DNA of 64,000 nt from positions 1,364,001 through 1,428,000 of the forward strand of contig OY970315.1 in NCBI GenBank assembly GCA_963716525.1. Reading direction: 5' to 3'. The stretch's first letter is position 1, and each line of letters starts with the position of its first letter. Origin of the DNA: JBBREP01 sp963716525. Lineage in GTDB: Bacteria > Actinomycetota > Acidimicrobiia > IMCC26256 > PALSA-610. Below are positions 25,563-37,470 of the stretch, piece after piece. Below the pieces are notes generated by a model that worked only from the letters and a program-made list of their open reading frames with translations, searched no databases and had not been told where the DNA came from. The translations under genes were made by a program, and so were the position numbers.

Positions 25563-25614
25563 CCACCATGCGTCGTTTGGGTACCAAATAGCGGTCCCAA
25601 ACGACGCATGGTGG
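25563..25614. repeat. 52-bp dispersed palindromic element, copy 1
   Basis: Left arm CCACCATGCGTCGTTTGGG (25563-25581), a 14-nt middle (TACCAAATAGCGGT) and the exact reverse complement of the arm (25596-25614). Inside the middle, ACC and GGT can extend the stem past a bulged T. It begins right after the RDD stop and could act as a bidirectional terminator toward the convergent gene. An identical copy lies at 45277-45328. Confidence 0.95.
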
Positions 25615-25677
25615 ATCAGAGGGCGACGCGGAAGTGGGCGCTGGGTGGATCAGAGGCCGACGCGGAAGTGGGCGGTG
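25610..25677. repeat. 34-bp tandem duplication covering the 3' end of the Fe-S gene
   Basis: Units 25610-25643 and 25644-25677 differ at two positions. The second unit contains the last codons and stop of the - strand iron-sulfur protein gene (HFRVGL then stop). The first is a non-coding echo of it (HFRVAL then stop in the same sense). It overlaps the edge of the 52-bp hairpin. Confidence 0.85.
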
Positions 25678-27857
25678 GATGGCGAGGGCGGTGTCGCGTC
25701 CATGGCCTCGACGAGGATCTCGGCGATGTCCTGCACCTTGACCTCCTCGTCCTTGCCCTGACCCTTCACGCCGTCGTCCATCATCACGTAACAGAACGGG
25801 CAGGCGACGGCGATCCGTGACGCACCGGTGCCGACGGCCTCCTCGGATCGCTCGGCGTTCACCTTCTTGCCGATGTTCTCCTCCATCCACATGCGCGCGC
25901 CGCCGGCGCCGCAGCACATGCCGCGAGTGCCGTTGCGCGGCATCTCGACGATCTCGATGCCGGCGAGCGCGCCGATCACCTTGCGCGGGGCGAGGTACAC
26001 GTCGTTGTGCCGGCCGAGGTAGCAGGAGTCGTGGTACGTGACGCGCTCCTCGAGCGTCGCGCCCGCGAGCACGAGCCGCCCCGAGCTCACGAGCTCTTCG
26101 AGGAATTGGCTGTGGTGCACCACCTCGTAGTTGCCGCCGAGCTGCGGGTACTCGTTCTTCAGGGTGTTGAAGCAGTGCGGGCACTGCGTGACGATCTTGC
26201 GTACGCCCATGCCGTCGAGCGTCTCGATGTTCTGCATCGCCAGCATCTGGAAGATGTACTCGTTACCCGACCGGCGCGCCGGGTCGCCGGTGCAGAGCTC
26301 CGACGGTCCGAGCACCGCGAAGTCGATGCCGGCGCGTTGCATCAGCTTCACCATCGCTCGTGACGTCTTCTTGTTGCGGTCGTCGAAGCTCCCCGCGCAG
26401 CCGACCCAGTAGAGGTACTCGTGGTCGAAGGACGCACCGGGGTCGATGACGGTGACACCGTCGAGGCCATCCGCCCAGTCGGCCCGGTCGCCGTTGTTCA
26501 TCGAGTAGACGTTCGACGAGTTCTCCATCGAGCGGTAGGTGTTGCCCAACTCGACCGGGAAGTCGCTCTCCATGAGGCTCTTGTAGCGCCGCATGTCGAG
26601 GATCTTGTCGAGGATCTCGATGTTGACCGGGCAGATCTCGTCACAGGCCTTGCACGTGGTGCACGCCCAGAGCTCCTCCGACGTGATCCGCTCGAACAGC
26701 GAGTTCGTGTCGATCTTGATCGCGGCGTCCACGGCGACGGGGCTCGACACGGGCGGGTTGCCGCTCGCGGCCATCACCTCGCCGGTCTTCAGCACGATCT
26801 CACGCGGATCGAGCGGCTTGCCGGTGGCGTGCGCGGGGCACACGGCGGTGCAACGGCCGCAGACCGTGCACGCGTCGGTGTCGAACAGCTGCTTCCACGT
26901 GAGGTCCTCGACGACCGACGCACCGAAGCTCTCGAGCTCGGTCTCCATCAGGTTCGGCATGGGCTTCATCGCGCCCTTCGGCCGCGGCTTGTCGCGCAGG
27001 TACATGTTCATGGGCGACGTGACCATGTGCCGCAGCTTCGTGGTGGGCAGGATCACGAGGAACACCACGAACGCGAGCACGTGGACGCTCCACGACCACC
27101 GGTGGATGTCGCTCAGCGTCGCGACGGACAAGCCGTCGAACGCCTTGGCGAGCGGCCAGCCGATGAACGACCACTTCTCGAAGCTCGGCTCGCCGAGGCC
27201 CGCGATGCGCAGTCCCTCGGTGGTGAAGCCGGTGAGGCCGATGAGCCCGAGCGTGCCGAGCATCACCGCGTCCTCGGGCTTGGTCTTGATGCGGATGCGG
27301 TACGGGCGCTGCACGTAGCGGCGCAGCACGGCCCAGGTGATGCCGGCGAGGAACACGACGCCGGCGAGGTCGGCACCGAACGAGTAGGCCTCGTAGGTGT
27401 GGCCGTGCAAGAACTTGAGCGACTCGGGCGCCTGGTCCTGCACCTCGGAGATGATCGTGGCGAGGAACAGTCCGATGAAGCCGAAGTAGATGCAGCTGTG
27501 CATCACACCGGCTACGGGATCGCGCATGAGCGTGCGCATCCACACACCCGACCGGAAGTCGGCGAAGCGGCGCTTGGCGTTCTCCGGGGTGGTGCGCCGG
27601 TCGTCGGCCTGGCCCCGCTCGTAGTTGCGGACCCGCAGCGAGATCAGCCAGGCGGTGGTGACGAGCATCACCGCGATCGTCACGTAGAAGGCCCAGTAGA
27701 GCGGGTCGGGGACGTTGACGAACAGATGGCGCTGGACCTTGGACGTGTCCTCCCACTTCGTGACTCGGGGCATGATCCCCGAGACCAGTGCACCCGCTCC
27801 CGCGAGCACGCCGATCGCGAGCACGATGTTGTGTGGCTTCACGCGCAGTCGCGGCAC
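25650..27857 (-). CDS. Membrane Fe-S oxidoreductase, EtfD-like (heterodisulfide reductase superfamily)
   Basis: 735 residues from GTG 27857. An N-terminal membrane part with about five helices (NIVLAIGVLAGAGALVSG, YWAFYVTIAVMLVTTAWL and later ones) resembles NarI-type haem b domains. Then come two 4Fe-4S motifs, CTVCGRCTAVCP and CTTCKACDEICP. Two CCG-type cysteine domains follow (CPHCFNTLKNEYP, MCCGAGGARMWMEE). This is the layout of mycobacterial EtfD, which takes electrons from ETF during beta-oxidation and passes them to the quinone pool. With at least three acyl-CoA dehydrogenases in the window the role fits, though ETF genes are not here. Confidence 0.85.
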   Translation of the reverse strand: MPRLRVKPHNIVLAIGVLAGAGALVSGIMPRVTKWEDTSKVQRHLFVNVPDPLYWAFYVTIAVMLVTTAWLISLRVRNYERGQADDRRTTPENAKRRFADFRSGVWMRTLMRDPVAGVMHSCIYFGFIGLFLATIISEVQDQAPESLKFLHGHTYEAYSFGADLAGVVFLAGITWAVLRRYVQRPYRIRIKTKPEDAVMLGTLGLIGLTGFTTEGLRIAGLGEPSFEKWSFIGWPLAKAFDGLSVATLSDIHRWSWSVHVLAFVVFLVILPTTKLRHMVTSPMNMYLRDKPRPKGAMKPMPNLMETELESFGASVVEDLTWKQLFDTDACTVCGRCTAVCPAHATGKPLDPREIVLKTGEVMAASGNPPVSSPVAVDAAIKIDTNSLFERITSEELWACTTCKACDEICPVNIEILDKILDMRRYKSLMESDFPVELGNTYRSMENSSNVYSMNNGDRADWADGLDGVTVIDPGASFDHEYLYWVGCAGSFDDRNKKTSRAMVKLMQRAGIDFAVLGPSELCTGDPARRSGNEYIFQMLAMQNIETLDGMGVRKIVTQCPHCFNTLKNEYPQLGGNYEVVHHSQFLEELVSSGRLVLAGATLEERVTYHDSCYLGRHNDVYLAPRKVIGALAGIEIVEMPRNGTRGMCCGAGGARMWMEENIGKKVNAERSEEAVGTGASRIAVACPFCYVMMDDGVKGQGKDEEVKVQDIAEILVEAMDATPPSPSTAHFRVGL

Positions 27858-27909
27858 GATGCGAAACCTAGTTGTACGGCGATGACCGCCTCAGGATCGC
27901 GGGAACCCG

Positions 27910-28353
27910 CTAGCCGATTGTCTTGGCGTCGGCTTCGCGCACCCGGTTCGCGAGCGTGGCGAGGAGCTTGCGGGCGAAGCCGGGGACGTCGTCGATGAGC
28001 CCGGCGAACTCGCGCTGACCGAGCACCACGAGCTCCATGTCGGTGGCCGCGGTCACGGTGGCATTGCGGGGCTGGCGGGCCAGGAGCGACAGCTCGCCGA
28101 AGCCGGCGCCGGGCCCGAGCGTGGCGATCTTGCGACCCCGCCGGGCGACGTTGGCGTTGCCGGCAAGGATCACGAAGTACTGGTGCCCCATCTCGCCCTC
28201 GGCGCACAGGACCTTCCCGGCCTTCACCGAGACGTCCTCGCCCCGGCGGGCGATCATCTGGAGCTCTTTCCTGGACAGCGCGGCGAACAGCGGGACGCCG
28301 GCGAGGTGCTGGAGGAAGTCGGAGCGGCGCGACATGCCCGCATCATGACCCAT
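27910..28353 (-). CDS. Cyclic-nucleotide-binding-domain protein (no DNA-binding domain)
   Basis: 147 residues (ATG 28353; ATG 28335 is an equally possible start). A single cNMP-type beta barrel: FLQHLAGVPLFAALSRKELQMI, GKVLCAEGEMGHQYFVILAG, and GPGAGFGELSLLARQPRNATVTA with the phosphate-binding FGELSLL/RxA pattern. No helix-turn-helix follows, so it is not a Crp-type regulator. Lone domains of this kind often regulate a partner enzyme by cAMP. It lies 52 nt upstream of the EtfD-like gene on the same strand, so co-transcription is likely. Confidence 0.82.
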   Translation of the reverse strand: MGHDAGMSRRSDFLQHLAGVPLFAALSRKELQMIARRGEDVSVKAGKVLCAEGEMGHQYFVILAGNANVARRGRKIATLGPGAGFGELSLLARQPRNATVTAATDMELVVLGQREFAGLIDDVPGFARKLLATLANRVREADAKTIG

Positions 28354-28454
28354 CGGGCCCGATCGCTTCCACTACCGCGCCGCGGGCTCGCCCGGCCACT
28401 CCGCTCGACGGGCCGTCCGGCCCCAGCACCAAGAACCAGCAACAAGCACCAGTC

Positions 28455-28506
28455 ACAAGAACCGGCCATATGAACGGGCCACAAGAACCGGCCACAAGAA
28501 AGTGAG
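28455..28506 (+). repeat. 13-bp tandem repeat upstream of dnaK
   Basis: ACAAGAACCGGCC at 28455-28467, a variant ATATGAACGGGCC at 28468-28480, an exact copy at 28481-28493, and a decayed fourth unit at 28494-28506. Related A-rich blocks precede it from about 28427. The phase is exactly 13 nt. The region is unusually A-rich for this genome. Together with the HAIR-like site it fills most of the 298-nt gap before dnaK; I see no gene there. Confidence 0.8.
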
Positions 28507-28527
28507 TGCGTCGCGGCCGTTCCGGGA

Positions 28528-28568
28528 ATTGATGGCGATGCACTCAAGTTGTATGCGTTGTCTACCGT
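28528..28568 (+). promoter_or_regulatory. HAIR-like HspR site and promoter of dnaK
   Basis: ATTGATG (28528-28534), 7 nt, ACTCAAG (28542-28548). The actinobacterial HAIR consensus is CTTGAGT-N7-ACTCAAG: the right half is exact and the left keeps the TTGA core at the right spacing. TACCGT (28563-28568) fits a -10 box 14 nt further on, so the site covers the -35 region. HspR is encoded in the same operon, giving feedback by DnaK/HspR. Confidence 0.65.
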
Positions 28569-28651
28569 CAAGGCCGCGCCAGCGCCGCGGACCCCGATTC
28601 TGGCCCCAATCTCGAAGCGTCCGTCCCGCGGGCGGACAAGGAGGAAACCCA

Positions 28652-30494
<1,843 letters not shown>

Positions 30495-30496
30495 GC

Positions 30497-31099
30497 GTGA
30501 GCGACCACGACCGTGTCGATTCGCCCCCGCGCGGCGAACGCCCCTCGGGGCGCGAGCCGCAGGCGAGCGGGGATGGAGTCGACGCCGGAGGCAACGGTGA
30601 GTCGATGGAGACCATTGAGGCCGAGATCGACCACGACATCGCCGAGCTCACGTCGCAGCGCGACGAGTTCCGCGCGGTGGCGCAGCGTTTGCAGGCCGAC
30701 TTCGAGAACTACAAGAAGCGCTCGCAGCGCGAGCAGTCCGAGATGGTCGTGCGGGCCAACGAGCGCCTGCTCGAAGGCCTGCTGCCCGCGCTCGACAGCT
30801 TCGACCTCGCGGTCGCATCGCTCGAGTCGACCGGCGCCGACGCCGAGCACGTCGATCTCGACAAGCTGATGAAGGGCATCGCGCTGGCGGTCGGGCAGCT
30901 GCGCGACGCGCTCGAGCGGGCCGGCCTTGCGGCGATTGCCGCCGAGGGCGCCCCGTTCGACCCCGAGGAGCACGAGGCAGTGCTGCACGAGGAGGGCGAC
31001 GGCGAGCCCGTGGTGGCCGAGGTGCTGCGCCCGGGCTACACGCTCCACGGCCGCGTCCTGCGGCCGGCGATGGTGAAGGTGTCCCGATCCGGGCGGTGA
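30497..31099 (+). CDS. grpE: Nucleotide exchange factor GrpE
   Basis: 200 residues from GTG 30497. An acidic, disordered N-terminus is followed by the long coiled coil (ELTSQRDEFRAVAQRLQADFENYKKR) and the beta domain with GAPFDPEEHEAVLHEE and VLRPGYTLHGRVLRPAMVKV. It releases ADP from DnaK. The position between dnaK and dnaJ is the conserved actinobacterial order. Confidence 0.95.
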   Translation: MSDHDRVDSPPRGERPSGREPQASGDGVDAGGNGESMETIEAEIDHDIAELTSQRDEFRAVAQRLQADFENYKKRSQREQSEMVVRANERLLEGLLPALDSFDLAVASLESTGADAEHVDLDKLMKGIALAVGQLRDALERAGLAAIAAEGAPFDPEEHEAVLHEEGDGEPVVAEVLRPGYTLHGRVLRPAMVKVSRSGR

Positions 31100-31176
31100 C
31101 CGAGTGAACGACTGGATCGTGGGCGGCGAGCGGAGCAACGCCTCATCGACCTCGCAGCGTTGCCGGAGGCGACGCC

Positions 31177-32341
31177 ATGGATAGAGAACCCCAGAGGGAG
31201 TGGTTCGAGAAGGACTACTACTCCGTGCTCGGCGTGGCCGACGGCGCGCCGGCGAAGGAGATCAAGAAGGCCTACAAGGATCTCGCGCGCAAGCTCCATC
31301 CCGACCAGAACCCCGGCGACGCCGCGGCCGAGGAGCGGTTCAAGGAGGTCAGCGCGGCGTACGACGTGCTCGGCGACGACGAGAAGCGCAAGGCCTATGA
31401 CGAGGTGCGCCAGATGGTGCGCTCGGGCTACGCGCCCGGTGGCAACGGCGGCTTCGGGCCCGGCGGCGGCACCTCCACCTTCGACGTGGGCGACGAGTCC
31501 TTCGGGGGCGGCGGGCTCGGCGACCTCTTCGGTGGATTGTTCGGCCGCGGCTCGCATCGCCGGCCGCGCGGTGGCCCCCAGCGCGGGCGCGACCTCGAGA
31601 CCGAGATCTTCGTCGACTTCGACGACGCGGTGCACGGAGTCACGTCGACGGTGCGCTTCACCGCCGACGCGGTGTGCAGCACGTGCCACGGCAACGGCGC
31701 CAAGCCCGGCACCACACCGGAGCGGTGCGGCACGTGCGGCGGCAGCGGGTCGATCGCGCAGGACCAGGGACCGTTCTCGTTCTCGCAGGTGTGCCCCACG
31801 TGCGGGGGCCGCGGGGTGATCATCCGCGATCCCTGCCCCACGTGCCGCGGGCGCGGCGTGGAGGTGCGGCCGCGCGAGGTCAAGGTGCGCATCCCGGCGG
31901 GAGTGGCCGACGGGCAGCGCATTCGCGTGAAGGAGCGCGGGGGTGCCGGCGCCAACGGCGGGCCGGCGGGCGATCTCTACGTGGTCGTGCACGTGAGCCC
32001 GCACTCGGTGTTCGGGCGCAGCGGCAACAATCTCACGGTGAAGCTCCCGATCACGTTCGCGGAGGCTGCGCTCGGCGCGCAGGTGCGCGTGCCCACACTC
32101 GACGGCGAGAGCGTCACCATCAAGGTTCCCGCGGGCACGCCGTCGAGCAAGACGTTCCGCGTCGCCAAGCGCGGGCATCAACGGCGGTGCGCTGCTCGTC
32201 ACGGTCGAGGTGCAGGTGCCCACGGAGCTCACGGCCGACCAGCGCGCCGCGGTCGAGGCCCTCGCCGCGGCGTTCCCCGACGATCCGCGCGCGGCGATGA
32301 CCGCCGGCGCCCGTCGAAGGAGCACCGATGGAACGGTCTGA
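31177..32341 (+). CDS. dnaJ: Chaperone DnaJ (Hsp40), frameshifted near the 3' end
   Basis: J domain with HPD in KLHPDQNPGD, a Gly/Phe-rich linker, and four zinc-finger repeats CSTCHGNG, CGTCGGSG, CPTCGGRG and CPTCRGRG. The C-terminal substrate domain is interrupted near 32173-32175, where GGGC replaces an expected GGC. Reading on in the next frame gives INGGALLVTVEVQVPTELT to a stop at 32341 (387 residues). That frame overlaps the hspR start by 14 nt, the tight coupling expected. The break is probably a homopolymer sequence error. It stimulates DnaK ATPase. Confidence 0.92.
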
Positions 32342-32807
32342 CCTGCCCACGCGGCGCGACCGCCCGGACGACCGCGCGGTGGACGGGGACGACCGCGCGC
32401 TGTTCGTGATCTCGGTCGCGGCCGAGCTCGCCGGCGTGCACCCGCAGACGCTGCGCATCTACGAGCGCAAGGGCCTCATCTCCCCGGCGCGCACGAGCGG
32501 GCGGAGCCGCCGCTACAGCGAGCGCGACATCGTGCTGCTCCGGCGCATCCAGCAGCTCACGAACGAGGGCGTGGGCCTCGCCGGCGTGGAGCGCATCCTC
32601 GAGATGGAGGCGCGCCTCGACGAGGCGCGCGGCCGTCTCCACGAGGCGCTCGAGCGCGTCGCCGCGCTCGATGCCGAGCTCGCCAACGCCCGCCACCGCG
32701 TCGCCGAGGCGGTCGAAGCGGTGCACCGCGGCTACCGGCGCGAGCTCGTGCCGCTGCCGCCCGCCACGCTCGTCCGCGTCGAGCCGACGCGGGGCCGCCG
32801 CAACTAG
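32328..32807 (+). CDS. hspR: Heat-shock repressor HspR (MerR family)
   Basis: 159 residues. The MerR-type winged helix FVISVAAELAGVHPQTLRIYERKGLISPARTSGRSRRYSERDI (residues about 26-70) carries the HspR signature. A coiled coil and the hydrophobic C-terminal tail (PPATLVRVEPT) follow. In Streptomyces and mycobacteria HspR with DnaK represses the dnaK operon and clpB through HAIR sites. Both candidate sites are present here, before dnaK and before clpB. Confidence 0.94.
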   Translation: MERSDLPTRRDRPDDRAVDGDDRALFVISVAAELAGVHPQTLRIYERKGLISPARTSGRSRRYSERDIVLLRRIQQLTNEGVGLAGVERILEMEARLDEARGRLHEALERVAALDAELANARHRVAEAVEAVHRGYRRELVPLPPATLVRVEPTRGRRN

Positions 32808-32823
32808 CCGGCCGCTCCGGGAA

Positions 32824-32852
32824 CAAAGTTGACAGCAATGTTGTCAACTTTG
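32824..32852 (+). promoter_or_regulatory. HAIR-variant operator and -35 element of clpB
   Basis: CAAAGTTGACA (32824-32834), 7 nt, then its exact complement TGTCAACTTTG (32842-32852). The TTGA-N11-TCAA core and N7 spacing match HAIR, although the flanks differ from CTTGAGT/ACTCAAG. TTGACA (32829-32834) is also a perfect -35 hexamer, so HspR binding would block transcription of clpB. Confidence 0.7.
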
Positions 32853-32880
32853 CTACGGAACGCCAGTGCAGGAGACCGTG

Positions 32881-35463
<2,583 letters not shown>

Positions 35464-35475
35464 CTCGTCACATTT

Positions 35476-35792
35476 GCCTCGCCTGCGGCTCGGCGGCGAG
35501 TGACCTGCGCCCGCATCTCGCTCCTTCGTCGCTCCTGCGCTGCTCCGGTCACCGCTCGGGGCGCGAGTCCGTCCTGCCTCGCCTGCGGCTCGGCGGCGAG
35601 TGACCTGCGCCCGCATCTCGCTCCTTCGTCGCTCCTGCGCTGCTCCGGTCACCGCTCGGGCGCGAGTCCGTCCTGCCTCGCCTGCGGCTCGGCGGCGAGT
35701 GACCTGCGCCCGCATCTCGCTCCTTCGTCGCTCCTGCGCTGCTCCGGTCACCGCTCGGGGCGCGAGTCCGTCCTGCCTCGCCTGCGGCTCGG
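35476..35792. repeat. 100-bp tandem repeat, three copies plus remnant
   Basis: Units start at 35476, 35576 and 35675 (lengths 100, 99 and 100) and a truncated fourth begins at 35775. Copies are near-identical; the second lacks one G. Each unit contains CTCGCC ... GGCGAG, able to form a hairpin, and a pyrimidine-rich block (CTCGCTCCTTCGTCGCTCC). It fills the 340-nt gap between clpB and the convergent small membrane gene. No protein-coding signal is seen. There are no spacers, so it is not a CRISPR array. Confidence 0.92.
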
Positions 35793-35803
35793 GGCACGAG
35801 TCG

Positions 35804-36022
35804 TTACTCGTACGCGTCGTGTGACTTCGGTATACGAGTGTCGAACGACGCCCGAATACCGGAGGCGATGCCGGCGAGGCCCAGGCCCACGAGGACGATC
35901 GCGGGGATCCAGGTGACGTCGATGGTCACCGCGCCGGCGCGGGCGAGGGCGAACATCACGCCGAGCGTGGTGAACAGCAGGCCCGCGACGAGCGAGATCA
36001 GGTCGGTCGGATGACGCTTCAT
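35804..36022 (-). CDS. Small two-helix membrane protein
   Basis: 72 residues. Two hydrophobic segments (about 9-29, LISLVAGLLFTTLGVMFALAR, and 38-56, WIPAIVLVGLGLAGIASGI) with short charged ends. The ATG overlaps the stop of the PspC-domain gene (ATGA), so it is translated with it. No family recognised. It probably assists the PspC protein in the membrane. Confidence 0.72.
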   Translation of the reverse strand: MKRHPTDLISLVAGLLFTTLGVMFALARAGAVTIDVTWIPAIVLVGLGLAGIASGIRASFDTRIPKSHDAYE

Positions 36023-37341
36023 GCTCTACCTCCGTGCGCGGTGCTCGCGGTCCTCACGCCGCCAGGGTCGTTGGACGGTGCCTGCCTCACGACGAGTTGA
36101 CCGAAGCCGACGCGGGCGTCGATCACGAAGTGGGGGCCGGTGCCCGACGCCTGGAACCGCTGGTCGACGCGCCAGCCGCCGTTGTCGGGCTCGCCGAACA
36201 GCTGCAGGTCGCCCACGCCGACGCGCGTGCGGACGTCGAGCGCGGCGTTCGCCGGCACGAAGATCTCGAGCTGACCGATCGCGTCGCGGGCATCGATGCG
36301 CAGCGTGCGGTCGGCGGTCGTGACGTTGCGAAGATCGACCACGAGATGGCCGATCGCGAGGTCGTAGTTGCGCTGCAGCGTGCTCGCGCCCTGCACGCGG
36401 TAAATGTGCTCGCCGATCCCACCCGTGAGCGGCACGTCGAGCGCGACATCGACCGAGCACACGAGCACGAGGATGATCGCGAGCGCGATCAGACCGCGCC
36501 CGCGCCCGAACCATGCCCCCACCACGAGCGCGAGGCCCACCACCACGAGGGCGAGCGTGAGCACGAAGCCCGGGTCAACGTCGGCCGCGCCGGTGACGGC
36601 GAGCAGTGATGCGCATCCGGCGAGCAGCAGCAGCGCGCTCCACGTGAGCCGGCTCAGCATGCTGTGCTCGCGTGGCGCGGGGGGAGGCAACGTCGCAACC
36701 GGCGCGGTGGTGGGCCACGGTCCGTACGAGGGGTACGCACCGACGGTCGGTTGCTCCAGCGTGGTCGAGGCGGGGGTCGCAGCGCCCGCCGGTTCGGTCG
36801 TGGTCGGCGTGCCGGCGGGCGCGGTGTCACCGTCGGCGCGGCCTGCTGCGGTGTCGGTGCCGGTGTCGCTCTCGAGCGCAGGGTCGCGGTGGCGCACCAG
36901 CAGCACCGCGAGGCCGCCCGCGATCAGCGTCACCGGCCAGAACAGCTGGCGGAACGGGCCCCACGCGAAGCGGTCCGCGACGGTGAACATCCCCGCGGCC
37001 ACGAGCACGATGCCCACCGGCAGCGCCCAGTTCTCACGGGCGTGGCGGAGGGGGCGGCCGCGGAACGTCTCGGCGCCGGTGAGCCCGGTGGTGTCCTCGG
37101 GCACGACGAGCCAGGCGATCCCGTAGGCGACGGCGATCGCCCCGCCGGTGACGACCGCCGCGACCGCGATGATCACCCGGACCAGCCCGGGGTCCCACCC
37201 GTAGGTATGGGCGAGGCCGCCGGCCACGCCGCCCAGCACACGGTCGTCGCGGCTGCGCGTGAGGTGGCGGCCGGGCCGGGGCGGTGAGGGCGACGGGGGT
37301 GGCGGCGCCTGCGGTGGTTCGTCGGTCATGGTCGTGTCCAT
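36019..37341 (-). CDS. PspC-domain membrane protein with LiaF-like C-terminal domain
   Basis: 440 residues from ATG 37341 (ATG 37329 also possible). A proline-rich start precedes the PspC domain: LTRSRDDRVLGGVAGGLAHTYGWDPGLVRVIIAVAAVV ... AYGIAWLVVPED. Several transmembrane pairs and a Thr/Pro-rich linker follow. The C-terminal extracytoplasmic-type beta domain (NYDLAIGHLVVDLRNVTTADRTLRIDARDAIGQLEIFVP) resembles LiaF/toast-rack domains. Envelope-stress sensing is the likely role. It is divergent from a PspC-kinase and response regulator, forming one module. Confidence 0.83.
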   Translation of the reverse strand: MDTTMTDEPPQAPPPPSPSPPRPGRHLTRSRDDRVLGGVAGGLAHTYGWDPGLVRVIIAVAAVVTGGAIAVAYGIAWLVVPEDTTGLTGAETFRGRPLRHARENWALPVGIVLVAAGMFTVADRFAWGPFRQLFWPVTLIAGGLAVLLVRHRDPALESDTGTDTAAGRADGDTAPAGTPTTTEPAGAATPASTTLEQPTVGAYPSYGPWPTTAPVATLPPPAPREHSMLSRLTWSALLLLAGCASLLAVTGAADVDPGFVLTLALVVVGLALVVGAWFGRGRGLIALAIILVLVCSVDVALDVPLTGGIGEHIYRVQGASTLQRNYDLAIGHLVVDLRNVTTADRTLRIDARDAIGQLEIFVPANAALDVRTRVGVGDLQLFGEPDNGGWRVDQRFQASGTGPHFVIDARVGFGQLVVRQAPSNDPGGVRTASTAHGGRA

Positions 37342-37470
37342 GCTCGCATCGTCGGCCCTCGAGGCGGGTGCGGCCATCGGGGACGACCCTGGTCTCTCCC
37401 CGAGACGGGACCCCGCGACTCGGGGCGATCCCGGAGCATGCTGGTGCAGCGGTCGTGCGATCATCGTGTG

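Noticed and set aside
26421..27998. A 525-codon + strand open frame
   Set aside because: Mirror of the EtfD-like gene, whose Fe-S motifs are unambiguous.
35476..35792. CRISPR-like repeat array
   Set aside because: Units are 99-100 bp and directly adjacent with no spacers, and no cas genes are near.
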